Shown piece by piece: positions 33,027-43,553 of a stretch of DNA of 64,000 bases (position 1 is the first letter of the stretch; each line of letters starts with the position of its first letter). The stretch is from Macrolepiota albuminosa (lineage: Eukaryota > Basidiomycota > Agaricomycetes > Agaricales > Agaricaceae). The position numbers and the translations under genes were made by a program. The stretch is from contig JAMWFC010000052.1 in assembly GCA_027475525.1 (NCBI GenBank), positions 124,001-188,000 of the forward strand, read 5' to 3'. The notes under the pieces were generated by a model. It was not told where the DNA came from and searched no databases. It saw nothing but the letters and a program-made list of their open reading frames with translations.

Positions 33027-35892
33027 AAAAATTTTACATGGAAGTTGAAGTTGATTTTTTGCCTATAGTTACTGTTAGCTGCTAATAATGTCTTATTGTT
33101 TAGTGAAAGACTTATGATAGTAGGTGATACAATTATTGCAAAGTCTAGCAGTTATTTTACTATAAAGCAATCCACATCTGACATATTGAGGTTTGTTCTA
33201 AAATAGTAAAGTTATTAGTAAATAAATAAACCAAATGTATTTATAGTAATTGCTCACAGTTCAGCTGCAGCAAGGCTATACAGCTTATTATAGCTATTAC
33301 AAGACCAGCATTTATGTATTCCTAGTAGAGCTTTAGAATGTCAAACAATTTTATGTGCTGAGAGGTTTTGCCTTTTAAAGCTTTCAGGATCATGTGTTCT
33401 TATAGTATTACATACAAATGCATATAGATGTGTTACAACTAGCAGAGTTAAGATCAAGTTATTCTAGCATAAGTTGTTCTGCTTTTTGTTGTGTCTTGCT
33501 TTTGAGGTTTGTTGCACCTCCTACAAAACCATTGTGACTATGAGCACATTTAACAGAGCTTGCACTATTGAGTGTTATTGTATTGCTTAGTAGCTATTAT
33601 TTAGTCAATGTACCTTAAATGAATTTTATAATCATATGCAAAATGGCATGCAATTGCTTTATTTAAGTCTATAAGTTGTTCATAATAATCTTTCAAGGCA
33701 GCAACAAGTCAAGGATCATCCTTTTTAACTACATAAAATCATGAGAAAGACTAACTAAAATGTAAATAGCCTTGTAATTTCATTTTTGATACTATGCTGA
33801 TTATTTTTTGTAGGATTATAGTTCTGAGGCTGGACATAGTAGCTGAAAGCTGGTCTAATACTAGTCTAGCCTATTGCCTGTTATAAAAGATTTCTTGAGT
33901 AGCTGAGGCTAAACACAATTCAATAAAATAGACTTATTTATAATTTTATGTGTCAGAAACACATTGATGCTCAGATTTTATAAATTGAAAAACATGTTGA
34001 TGCTCATATTTTATATATTAAAAACACATTGAGACTATCTGCTGAATTACAATCAGTCAATAAGAGTGAGAATTCATTAAAGATCTCAATTGACTTACAT
34101 TGAGAATTAAACTCTAAGTTTGGAGCATGGTGACTATGGCCTTTAGTTATAATAAAACTTAAAATGTCAAGATAGCTATGAACTTCAGTTTGTTAATTAT
34201 CTTATATAAAACTTGTAAATAAATTTGAAATAGTAAAAAAGTAGCTATAAACTTTAGCCTGTTAATCATCTACTTACTTATATAGAACTTGTATATAGAA
34301 ATTGCTTTGAATAAGTCGACATATATTACTGCCAGCTGCTTTACATTGAATGCACTATAGTTCAAGGCAATGCAAGTACTGAATAAATTAGTTAGTATTG
34401 AAATAATATAAAAAATAAGTTAAAGACTTATTATTAACCAAGGTAAATCAATTACCTTGAGCTTTTGAATTTATAAAATTTAGTCATATTGTGTTAATAA
34501 ACATGTAAAATATGAAAACAAATGTCCACTAAATCACAATAAGCACTTAAGCTACAAAGAGTAAATAAGTTAGAAACTTACTATTGACTAAGATAATATA
34601 AGTACTGAATAAATAAGCTAGTAAATATGGTCAATAGCATAGTAAACAAGTCAAACAATTAGTATAGTCAATAAGCATAAGAAATAAGTCAAGCAATTAG
34701 TATAGTCAATAGTATAGAAAATAAATTAAAGACTCACTATTAATCAAAGTGATAAGATAATACAAGTATTGATTGGATGAATTAGTTAGTATAACTAATA
34801 GCATAGAAAATAAATCAAATACTGACTATTAACTAAGATCTTATAAGTACTGAATGAACAAGTTAGTTCGTACAACCAATAGCAAAATAAATTGAAGACT
34901 TATTATTGACTAAGGTAAATTAATTACCTCAAGCTTTTGAAGTCATAATATTTGGTTATATTGTGTCAAAAAATATACAAGATGTGAAAACAGATGTCTA
35001 CTAAATCATGATGAGCACTTTTCAAAGTATATGACAAGTTCAGCAACTGTACAATACTTAATTATAAAAAATAATATATTTAATGCAAAAACATATAGAA
35101 AAAACATATATAATTAGTATGTACTTGTTATGCTATAACTAATTAAACAATTGTACAATACTTAATTACAACAATTAATAGATTTAATACAAAAACATAT
35201 AGAAAAAAAACATGTATTATACTAATTAGTTAATACTTGTCATGCTATAACTAACTTAACTGTAACAAGGTGCTAATTTTTTTAGTCACCTCCTAAAAAG
35301 GCTGATCTGCCTGCTTACCAACCTTTCTTCTAGTCAAAGTTAGACCTGACTCTGGAGGCCAACCATAAATATATAAGTAATAAGCTAAAGGTTAGTGGCT
35401 CATTTGGAGTCAAAAAATTAAAGACAATTTAGACTCCAGTTGCATCAGGATTTTTAAAGCCCTGAGAAGCTTTTAAGAAATCTTATCTAGAAATTTTTTA
35501 CATCTCAGTCTCAAATGTGCAATAATAAACAACATATGCATAGCTTAAAAAGAAAATTATCTTTTTTTTGCTTTTTTTTACTAAGGTAGAAATTATTGGG
35601 ACAACAATGCACTTTCTTGTGCTCTCATATATGTAATGAGTTGATTTGTAAATTTATGTTGAGAATCTGTTATATGTCTCAATTAAAGAACTCAGATTGC
35701 TTTGAATGCTCAAAATTTTGTTGTCAAAATGTCAAAAATTTCATTTAGCTAAGCTTCAAATCCACAATATTAGAAACAAAGTTTGCATAATCAGAGGCCT
35801 CAAATCTGCAAAGTTGGGACTTAGATTTGGTCAAAATTTCCCTTTAAATTCACTATTATGTGAACAAGGTTTTTTCAGAGCTTCCTAGAGCC
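33027..35892. other. AT-rich, CpG-depleted gene-free tract
   Basis: Very AT-rich with almost no CG and many short imperfect direct repeats of the TAGTATAGTCAATAG / AATAAATTAGTTAGTA kind around 34380-35270, and no open frame of note. It is probably old transposon sequence eroded by mutation. No family assigned. Confidence 0.5.
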
Positions 35893-36638
35893 TGTGATAG
35901 GACCCCATACAGGATCAGCGCATCAACGGCAGGCTATGGCAACATGGCACAGGCTCAGGATACCTTAGCGCGCGCTAACTAACCAATTTTGGCAATATTT
36001 GACGGCCGCACATGGCAAGAAGCAGATCCAATCAGTGATAGCGCTGACGGCAGACAGAATGACAACTGACAGATGGCATCAGTTAATGACGACAGCACTT
36101 AGGAAGAAGCCTGATGATCTATCAAAAACTGACGGACAGCTTGGCGTTTGACCTTGGCGTCTGACATCACTTAGCGCCTCGATTTGGCACCTGACACCGC
36201 TAAGCATTTGGACAGACAGAAGGGTGATGGATTGATGGTTTAGCTTCGTGATCTGCCACCTGGCGTCGCTAAGGGTCTTGAATGGAGGTAGGGATCTGAA
36301 ACCGTTGGAGCTACCCCTATGATTGCAGACTATCGCCAGCCTTCGACCTATTAGCACCTTGCAGCTACGGCAGGCATTAACAACGCTTAGACTTTGCTAA
36401 GCTTACTGTGTTCTTGCCGCTGACATTGCCGTGTGCACTTACTGCTTTTGTCTTAGGCACTTTACCTTAGTGCTTTACACTTGCCGACCCCCTTACCGAC
36501 TTTACCTCTTTTTCACAGGCGCGTTCTCTGGGACCTGCCCGGGACTCCTCACATCACTTATAGTGCGCCCAACGTGAGCTTTTTAGTATGGTAACACTAA
36601 AGTTATATTTGTTACTGACCAAACTTTGGGCGTCATCA
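35893..36638 (+). repeat. LTR of a Ty3/gypsy-type element
   Basis: Begins TGTGATAGGACC and ends GGGCGTCATCA, so has TG...CA ends. It is directly followed by AATTGGAGCCCACCGCG, a plausible primer-binding region, then the gag gene. A CpG-depleted relative of its right half occurs at about 45660-46305. The 3' LTR for this element was not identified. Confidence 0.55.
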
Positions 36639-36877
36639 AATTGGAGCCCACCGCGAGGGATCTCTAGGGCAGAATTCCGCCAGAAACCCGTCTCCAGCAT
36701 AGGCGCCATCTGCTAGAGCAGTCGGCAGAAGGCATAGCTCCTTCCCACCCATCAACTCCACAACCACCTGGTGCCTTACCGGGTCTCTCTCTCGCACAGG
36801 AACTACAGAACACTACTGTAGACAAATTTCCTGATCTCTTCCCGCGTTTTCTCGACTTTAGCGCTGACGACCTCTTA

Positions 36878-38317
36878 GTGTCGCCGCTTGCCATACCGCA
36901 ACCAGTTACCCTCATTACTCCGTTAACACCTCTCTCTCAACTCGCCATTTCTCTTACCCCATCGCCAATCCCTAGAACCCCTTCCCCACAACCGCTAACC
37001 GAACTCGGTACCACCGTCGCCATGGAACAACAAGTTCAGCACATGCCGCCACGCAATCACTTCTCGGCACCGAAATGGGACAAGTCCAAGCTATGGGAGC
37101 TCTCCCAGTATTTCAAGGAATTAGAATATTTATTCAGGGATTGTGGCATTACCGACCACACACAGATGAAGGAATACGCGGCAAGATACGTGTCGTATGA
37201 CACGGCAGAGATGTGGACAGGTCTTGCCGAGTTTGCCACCTTTGTTCCTGCCACCCCACCCGTTCCAGCCCAAGGCGCCTCGTATGAAGGCTGGAAGACG
37301 GCAGTAATCCAGTTGTACCCTGGCGCTGAAGAGGCTACCCAATACTCGGTAAACGAGCTGCAGAAATTAGTACAGGAATCATTCGACAATGGCACCTCAT
37401 CTCTTGGCGCATTCTCCACGTATTACCGCAAATTCCAAAAGATCGCTAGGTGGTTAGTACAAAACAGCAAGCTGTATATTAACAAGGAACGTCACCTATT
37501 CCAACAAGGCATCCCGACTTCGCTTTGGACTCGCATTGCTCGCCGCTTAGAGATAGTTCATCAGGCCCATCACCCAGACGAGCCCTATAACGTTGCTGAT
37601 GTCTTTGAAGCCAGTAAATGGGTTCTCAAGGGGACAGACACTGGTGTTGGGCTGCAACGTGCTAGGATGAGCCCACCACCTGAGCAAACTAACGGTATCA
37701 TTCCCATCCCGCCTCCCACTGCCGACTTTGTTAAAAAGGAGGATCTCAATGCTGCCGTTACTGCTGCCGTCGCCTCCGCTATGATGTGAATCAAAACTAT
37801 GATCACGACCAATCTCACTAACTGACCCGCTAATGTACCCGCATCTGGCCCTTGCCACTTTTGCGGGGAAATTGGCCACACCATGACTAGAGGACGCTGC
37901 GCTATCCTCGAAAATTATATTCGGCAAGGAAGAATTTGAAGGGCTATCGACAGCAAGATAGTTCTTACTACTGGCACCACCATCCCCAACTACCCGGATA
38001 AGAAGTCTTTCCAGGAGCGAGTAGATGAATGGCATAGGCACAATCCAGGACAAATCGTTACCGGCACGCTTTCTGGCAATGCCAACCCCGACCCTGAACA
38101 GGCGACCCAACAGCAAATGATTCACGAGGTCTTACACTTCGACAGCGTTGGCGACCATCCTACTTTCTCGTGGAAAGAACGTATCGCCAAGCTACAGAAG
38201 GAGTTAGATTTGCTCAAGAATCAGGTTTTTGATGGAGTTGAAGTTAAGCAGCCTAAACAACCTCTTAAAGGATACAAGCCAATACCTCCCGCTAGCAAGT
38301 TACCGACTCAAAATTGA
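36878..38317 (+). pseudogene. Ty3/gypsy Gag with in-frame TGA stops
   Basis: The first 303 codons (36878-37789) give a retrotransposon Gag: a Pro-rich leader, then PKWDKSKLWELSQYFKELEY, TQYSVNELQKLV and a YYRKFQKIARWL helix. The same frame continues past TGA codons at about 37786, 37822 and 37936 with a CCHC-like knuckle (CHFCGEIGHTMTRGRC) and a C-terminal segment ending KPIPPASKLPTQN at 38317. The knuckle spacing is CX2CX4HX6C, longer than the usual X4. At least one stop (ATT TGA AGG) fits CGA to TGA change. Pol does not follow. The element is truncated and inactive. Confidence 0.7.
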
Positions 38318-38693
38318 GTCCACCCTAGTCATTCCTGTTGTTGAATCTACTTGCTCAAGCAGAGTGCCTCATGCTATAAATTCAATGGCTTGGGTATGAA
38401 AGAAACCTAAGGATTGATCAATGTCCTGATCTGAAAGACAATTTCCTTTTGAATCAGACAATGTATCACTATATTCAGGTCCAAAGAAACTAGCAGTTGA
38501 GTTGTCTCCAGTGAGCATTTTTTGAGAAAGTGAGTCTCTGATGCCTAAGTAGTGTGACAACTGCATGTCTCACAATGACTGTTCTGAACATTATCTGAGG
38601 CCATAGACAAGTTATGATGACAAAGTAGAGCAAGTTAAATATCAATTAAAGAAGAACTAGAGGTAGACCAATAAAGACTAAAAGTAAAATTAG
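38318..38693. other. CpG-poor filler between gag and the Tc1 remnant
   Basis: No gene seen. Continuation of the gag frame is broken by many stops. Composition is AT-rich and CpG-poor, so it appears to be older transposon sequence. Confidence 0.4.
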
Positions 38694-38847
38694 AAGTTGA
38701 AGATAGAGGAGGGTGCCTGCTATTTTCAACAGGACAATGACCCCAAACACAACTCCAAGAGGGCTAACAAAAGTTGAAGATAGAGGAGGGTGCCTGCTAT
38801 TTTCAACAGGACAATGACCCCAAACACAACTCCAAGAGGGCTAACAA
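38694..38847. repeat. Perfect 77-bp tandem duplication
   Basis: The unit beginning AAGTTGAAGATAGAGGAGG is at 38694-38770 and identically at 38771-38847, within the Tc1/mariner remnant. Confidence 0.95.
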
Positions 38848-39180
38848 GTGCTTTGAAAACAACAACTTTGATGTTCTCTGGTGGCCAGCTCAATCCCCTG
38901 ATTTTAATCCTATTGAACATCTCTGGGAGTACCTTAAAAAGCAGCTTAGGCAGTATGAAATACCTTCTCATAGTGTGCATAAATTGTAAGAGAGAGTTGC
39001 AAAAGAGTGGGATGAAATATCACCAGAAGTATGCCAAGGACTGATAGAAAGCATGCCTAGAAGGATTTAAGCAGTTATTCAAGCAAATAGAGGACAGATA
39101 TGTAAAGTACTAGATACTAAAATTAGAGATGCTCAAAAAAGTATCCTGATGAATGAATATTTTAAAATAGCAATTACTTC
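38694..39180 (+). pseudogene. Tc1/mariner transposase C-terminal remnant
   Basis: Reads FQQDNDPKHNSKRANKCF, then WWPAQSPDFNPIEHLWEYLK, the hallmark of the second catalytic Asp and third acidic region of Tc1/mariner DDE transposases. A frame change follows, then AKEWDEISPEVCQGLIESMP and RRI-stop-AVIQANRG. The N-terminal half is absent, and a 77-bp tandem duplication (38694-38847) covers the QQDNDPKH segment. Non-functional. Confidence 0.8.
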
Positions 39181-39269
39181 ATAAGTTTTGATTCAAATTA
39201 CATAATCCTATATGTGATCTGTAGCTACAATGCCATAGTATTTTACATGATTTATTAAAAATTTTAGAT

Positions 39270-39448
39270 CTTTGATTTCGTTGCGTGTTTGCAAGAAAGG
39301 ATATTATTGTTACGATTTGTATTACAAAATTATACAGCAATTTTATACGGCAATTTTCTACAGTGGGGTGGGCGAGAACGTGGTGTGGATGCCACGCGCT
39401 CCGACCTTTCGTGACCTGAAAAGAAAATATTACTTTTAGCTGCGATTC
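39270..39448 (-). repeat. Split direct repeat B2
   Basis: Matches B1 at 39815-39993 over 179 bp. It begins CTTTGATTTCGTTGCGTG and ends GCTGCGATTC. Confidence 0.9.
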
Positions 39449-39470
39449 GGGCGGGTGGGAAGGATAATTT

Positions 39471-39624
39471 GTGACTACAGTCACTTTACCTGAACTGCTC
39501 GAATCTCTGTTCTTCTCGGACCGCGTAGATCACTATGGCGCGGTTGGGTGACTACAGTCACTTTACCTGAACTGCTCGAATCTCTGTTCTTCTCGGACCG
39601 CGTAGATCACTATGGCGCGGTTGG
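39471..39624. repeat. Perfect 77-bp tandem duplication in the Ngaro spacer
   Basis: The unit beginning GTGACTACAGTCAC (itself a near-palindrome, GTGACT-AC-AGTCAC) is at 39471-39547 and identically at 39548-39624. It lies between repeats B2 and A2 of the element. Confidence 0.95.
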
Positions 39625-39655
39625 GACTTGATAGGATTTGGGCTGGGTGGGCGGG

Positions 39656-39814
39656 AAAATTTTCCTGTAGTTGGCTTGCCCGGTACTAGCGCGCAACGAA
39701 ACTTCTGAGGGTGTGTCACGAAGCAAAAGGGAATTCTCGTGACAGCACAGCCACCCTCACTCAAAGACCACACCCTTTCCGTCACTCGGCTCTCGCGACA
39801 GACAGGCCAGCCAT
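39656..39814 (-). repeat. Split direct repeat A2
   Basis: Matches A1 at 45138-45296 over 159 bp and abuts B1. Begins AAAATTTTCCTGTAGT and ends GGCCAGCCAT. Confidence 0.9.
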
Positions 39815-39993
39815 CTTTGATTTCGTTGCGTGTTTGCAAGAAAGGATATTATTGTTACGATTTGTATTACAAAATTATACAGCAATTTTATACGGCAATT
39901 TTCTACAGTGGGGTGGGCGAGAACGTGGTGTGGATGCCACGCGCTCCGACCTTTCGCGACCTGAAAAGAAAATATTACTTTTAGCTGCGATTC
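39815..39993 (-). repeat. Split direct repeat B1
   Basis: A 179-bp copy of the B2 sequence, lying directly between the recombinase gene's 3' side and A2. Confidence 0.9.
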
Positions 39994-40117
39994 CCCTTCT
40001 GTAGATAGGAGGCCACGACACGTCGCGCAAAACAATAAAGGCGAAAAGGGCGCGATTCCCCTTTCTTTACTAGCGTGGCATTGGCAGGTATCAAAGGATT
40101 TCTCACCTGTGGGTTTC

Positions 40118-41400
40118 TCATCTTCTGAAAGCTAAGGTTAGCTTAATGAACGATTCATGCAGCGCTGGGATTGCTTGTAGATATGGCGCGAGAATCTGTT
40201 CATGCTTAGATAGGTACCCATAAAATGCGTCGCTTGACCAACGACCGATCGCTTTCATCGCTTCGAACGGCACACCTCTCATGAGGTACTCCAATGTGGC
40301 ACCAATCCTGATGCCATGTCCTTGTAGTGGCTCCAAATTTGCCGCTACCGCTGCCTTAGACAGAACTTCAAGGAATTTTTTCTTTGTTAAAGCTGTTGAT
40401 TTTCCTTTCCTATTCTTGTATGCGAAGAGTGGGCCGTCTGCTGGGGGGGCGTTTACGCGAAAGTGATCTTCAAGGGCTCTTTTTGGATCTGAGGCCCCCT
40501 CTTGGGCCGCCCATGACACCGTCTCCCCGTGCACTGCCGTTTTGGTCCGTGGCAGATGGAACGCCGTCGTTCCTAAACCGGTTCTGTCCGTTGACTCTGA
40601 CACGTCTCTAGGTTTTACATGGACCATTGGGTTGAATGATGACAAAGTCGGGACCGTGAATTCACCCAAGCGCGCTGCACTGTAGAAGCACGTCGTCGCA
40701 CACGCGAAGACCGCCACATTGAGTGGGTCCGGTTGTGCCTCCGCCAACCCTAGCTGTTTGTGCACCGCTTCTAGGAAGGCTGGCGTACAAGGGCTTCTTT
40801 TCTTCCTCTTGGCTGTGGCTGGGGTCAACCTCTCTGCCGCTTTCATTAACGCTCTCACTCTGTCTTCTTCGACGTTCCAGGCTACCCCGTGTAGTAGGTG
40901 CCAAGCCTTGACCCCAGCTAGGAAATTCTCTATAGCTGACTTAACGTAGGCTCCTGCCAAAGCGGCCACAAAAGCCTCCAGAGTGGTTGCAGCCACGGGC
41001 GCGCGACTTTCTTCTGGAATGTTCCGAAAATCGCAAAATACATGGAACAACAACAACCCTGTTCCATAAGTTTCTTTCGTCGAGGTTGCCCACGCTTCGT
41101 TTAGTACGTCGAAGACCCTCATTTCGTCCTCAACGGTGATAGAATGTCCCGAGCTCTCACTTGATTGGCTGCCCACACTCGACTTGGGCCTCCACAGCCT
41201 CAACCTTTCCCTGGCCAAAACGTGGGGTCTCAAATCCGATGACTTCAGCTCCAAACCTGCCGGATACGGCATCGGTCTCCGTTTATTGTCTGGATTTGCC
41301 ACGGTCAGCGCGGCATTGAAGCGCTTACGTTTCACTCCAGTGTTGGGCGTACGAGAACCACTCTTCACTCTGCTGTCTTGCGACGTCTCCCGGTGAGGTT
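40118..41400 (-). CDS. Tyrosine recombinase of the Ngaro-like element
   Basis: The C-terminal about 430 residues of a frame open from 43537 to 40118. Visible features are an N-terminal SAM-like helical region (AWATSTKETYGTGLLLF), then the catalytic-core Arg (SAARLGEF), the HxxR motif (HGIRIG) and a C-terminal nucleophile Tyr in DAFYGYLSKH. These are the R..HxxR..Y residues of tyrosine recombinases. In Ngaro-type elements the enzyme integrates the circular DNA copy. The true translation start is uncertain. The open frame continues upstream across the whole RT region in another frame, so synthesis may start internally, by frameshift, or by splicing from the RT ORF. Confidence 0.8.
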
Positions 41401-43553
41401 TCAGGGCTGGCTTGGAGGTGCGCATCTCTTCTAACATGACCTTCTCGCTTCTCTCCGACCAGGGAGTGCTCTCTTGATGCCGTTTCCTCGATGTCGCATA
41501 CGAACGTTGCGAGGTGGTTTGGGATGTCAATCTTCGGTAACAGTCGGCTCTGATCGTAGTACTCTCCCCTTGATGGGCCATCGGCCGGGTTGACCCCGCT
41601 AGGCACGTATCTTGTGCACAATTCCATGCCTGTTTGCTCACACAATTCGAAGACGAGTTTGAAAATTTCGTTGATTGCCTTGTTTCGGCTTCTGCCCGCC
41701 CACCAACCTTCCACGACCCCGCGATTATCTCCGAAGACCTTGAATCTACTCCCCACATCTCTCGTGCGCTCAATGGCGGCTGCCAGAAAGAGGAATCCGA
41801 CTGCCTCGGCCCACCCGATGTCACGACCTTGACCTTTCCACCCTGGGCGTAGCTTCCAGGCCCTCCACTGATCGCCGATTGTGATGCCGATTCCGGTGGT
41901 CGAACTCGCGTCTGAGTATGCGTGAAGATCGGCATATGGTTGCGATTCGCGGATTGCTCTCTCCACTGGTTGAGATAATACTCGCTGCCACCAGCGCAAA
42001 TCTTCGCTGGTGCGCTTGGGAGGGGTACGCGGCATGAACGGACGGTCACCGAAGATTCCCATGAAGGTTTCCAGGCTGGTAAGGTATGCTCTCCCACGAG
42101 GAATGACCAGGCACGCGTGCAAAAGTTTACCGTACAGTTTTTGTCCCTCCTCCAGCACATGCGTTCGGGATTTTTCCCAGTCCGCGATGGCCTGCAAGTA
42201 TTTTCCCCTTTTCTCCTTGGGAATACTGACTCGGCGTAAGCGAATGTCCCACACAAGTCCGATGTATTGTACTGATTCCTGAAAAGGCACGTCCTTAGAC
42301 ACTTCCCAGGGAATGCCGAGCTGGGCAGAGATGCGATCAATATCTTGCATAGCATAAGTAAACGGTTGATCATCTTCGGAGCGTGGAGAGGATGTAGAAA
42401 GGTCCGCAATGGGCTGCACCATGTCCTCGTCGTACTCATCAAATTCGTCGTCGAAGTTTTGGGCTCCTTGATACCAGATTCTTCCTCCTTTATGTAGTTT
42501 ACCCCCTCCTTCTCGAATGTCTCTTGCCCAGCGTTGTCGCTGTGAGTTGTATGCCTCTCTAAATTCTTTCCGCACTCTGAAAAAGATATGGTCGTCGACC
42601 CACTTAGAAATCGGACCGATGCCGTTTGCCCTAATGATCTGTGCCCCTGCATCCCCCACTCGGCCATAGCAGCCACAACCAGACCCCAAGCCGAAACAAT
42701 CCATTGTATCAATAGCGTAACTGTCCTGCCCGCGGAGTCGCACGACGATCCCCGGCCACTGAGAGGGCTTAATGGGAATGGTCCTATATGCTTCTCTGAC
42801 GTCTCGCACAGCTGCTTGTGACCCGGGTGGTAATCTCGCGATGAGGGTATAGACTGTTTTAAATGTGCCCCATGTACACGGGAATGCAGTGGAGTCAATG
42901 CGGCTGTTGATGGATTGTGTGTCGCTGTAGCTGGACTTCGTGTACGGGAAGGATAGATTCTGTATGAGTCGAAACTTTCCGGGCTTATTTGGCTTGGGTA
43001 TGATGCTGAGTGGTGAGGTCTGGAACGGGCCAAGGACTGCCTCCACCTGTTCCTTTGTGAAAGGCCCGAGGTAACGTCCTTTGGTGAACTCTTCCTCCAC
43101 AATCCTGTCAAAATCTTGCTCCCAGATGTCAACCGACTCTTTATTTTCGGGTGTGAAAGTGTGAGTGATTGACGGAATTCCGGCATCCAACCCGAACTCC
43201 AGGTCTCGGGCCAAGCCTGTGAAACAGTCTGACAGTCCTGCTTTCTGGAGTTGTTCGTTCCAGACGTCGTGTTTGTAAGGAGATGCGAACTTAAACTGAT
43301 TGAGCGAGAGGGCACTTTTGAGCGCCGTGATCTCTTTTCCCGCAGCCTGAGCATTTGTGTTTGTGCTCGTGAGACATGACTCGGCATCCGCGTGGCTTCT
43401 GCCAGTCCGTACACAGCTCCTTTCCATCGGGGTTGATGAGGCGGTTGTTTTTGTTCCTCCGAACGTAAGACTTCTGGCCGTTCCACAGGTCTCGTGCTGA
43501 GCAATTCCAGATGTCGTGCGTGTGACGACCGAGGCACACCGCGCAGGCTGCAT
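41325..43553 (-). CDS. Reverse transcriptase/RNase H of the Ngaro-like element
   Basis: A 742-codon open frame. RT motifs include SIIPKPNKPGKFRLIQNLSF, AVRDVREAYRTIPI (first catalytic Asp) and KWVDDHIFF (VDD in place of the commoner YxDD). RNase H follows with AYSDASSTTGIG, WAEAVGF, FGDNRGVVEGW and NPADGPSRG, giving the D-E-D-D set. The extreme N-terminus overlaps the end of the zinc-knuckle ORF, so expression by splicing or frameshift from the Gag part is likely. The arrangement and sequence style match the DIRS/Ngaro class rather than LTR elements. Confidence 0.85.
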   Translation of the reverse strand: MQPARCASVVTRTTSGIAQHETCGTARSLTFGGTKTTASSTPMERSCVRTGRSHADAESCLTSTNTNAQAAGKEITALKSALSLNQFKFASPYKHDVWNEQLQKAGLSDCFTGLARDLEFGLDAGIPSITHTFTPENKESVDIWEQDFDRIVEEEFTKGRYLGPFTKEQVEAVLGPFQTSPLSIIPKPNKPGKFRLIQNLSFPYTKSSYSDTQSINSRIDSTAFPCTWGTFKTVYTLIARLPPGSQAAVRDVREAYRTIPIKPSQWPGIVVRLRGQDSYAIDTMDCFGLGSGCGCYGRVGDAGAQIIRANGIGPISKWVDDHIFFRVRKEFREAYNSQRQRWARDIREGGGKLHKGGRIWYQGAQNFDDEFDEYDEDMVQPIADLSTSSPRSEDDQPFTYAMQDIDRISAQLGIPWEVSKDVPFQESVQYIGLVWDIRLRRVSIPKEKRGKYLQAIADWEKSRTHVLEEGQKLYGKLLHACLVIPRGRAYLTSLETFMGIFGDRPFMPRTPPKRTSEDLRWWQRVLSQPVERAIRESQPYADLHAYSDASSTTGIGITIGDQWRAWKLRPGWKGQGRDIGWAEAVGFLFLAAAIERTRDVGSRFKVFGDNRGVVEGWWAGRSRNKAINEIFKLVFELCEQTGMELCTRYVPSGVNPADGPSRGEYYDQSRLLPKIDIPNHLATFVCDIEETASREHSLVGEKREGHVRRDAHLQASPETSPGDVARQQSEEWFSYAQHWSET

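Noticed and set aside
33700..35270. Short TAGTATAGTCAATAG-like repeats as a CRISPR-style or satellite array
   Set aside because: Copies are irregular in length, sequence and spacing and lie in low-complexity AT-rich DNA of a eukaryote.
39471..39484. GTGACTACAGTCAC palindrome as a recombination site of the Ngaro element
   Set aside because: Only a 14-bp near-palindrome inside the doubtful 77-bp duplication; no evidence that it is functional.
39267..39993. Reading the 179-bp repeats as LTRs of a conventional retrotransposon
   Set aside because: The repeats are interleaved (B2, A2, B1 at one end and A1 at the other), and the element encodes a tyrosine recombinase rather than an integrase, so split direct repeats fit better.
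41437..43537. Upstream 700 codons of the recombinase frame as a separate novel protein
   Set aside because: Overlaps the RT/RNase H gene, which has clear catalytic motifs. The alternative frame has none, so it is reported only as an overlap observation.
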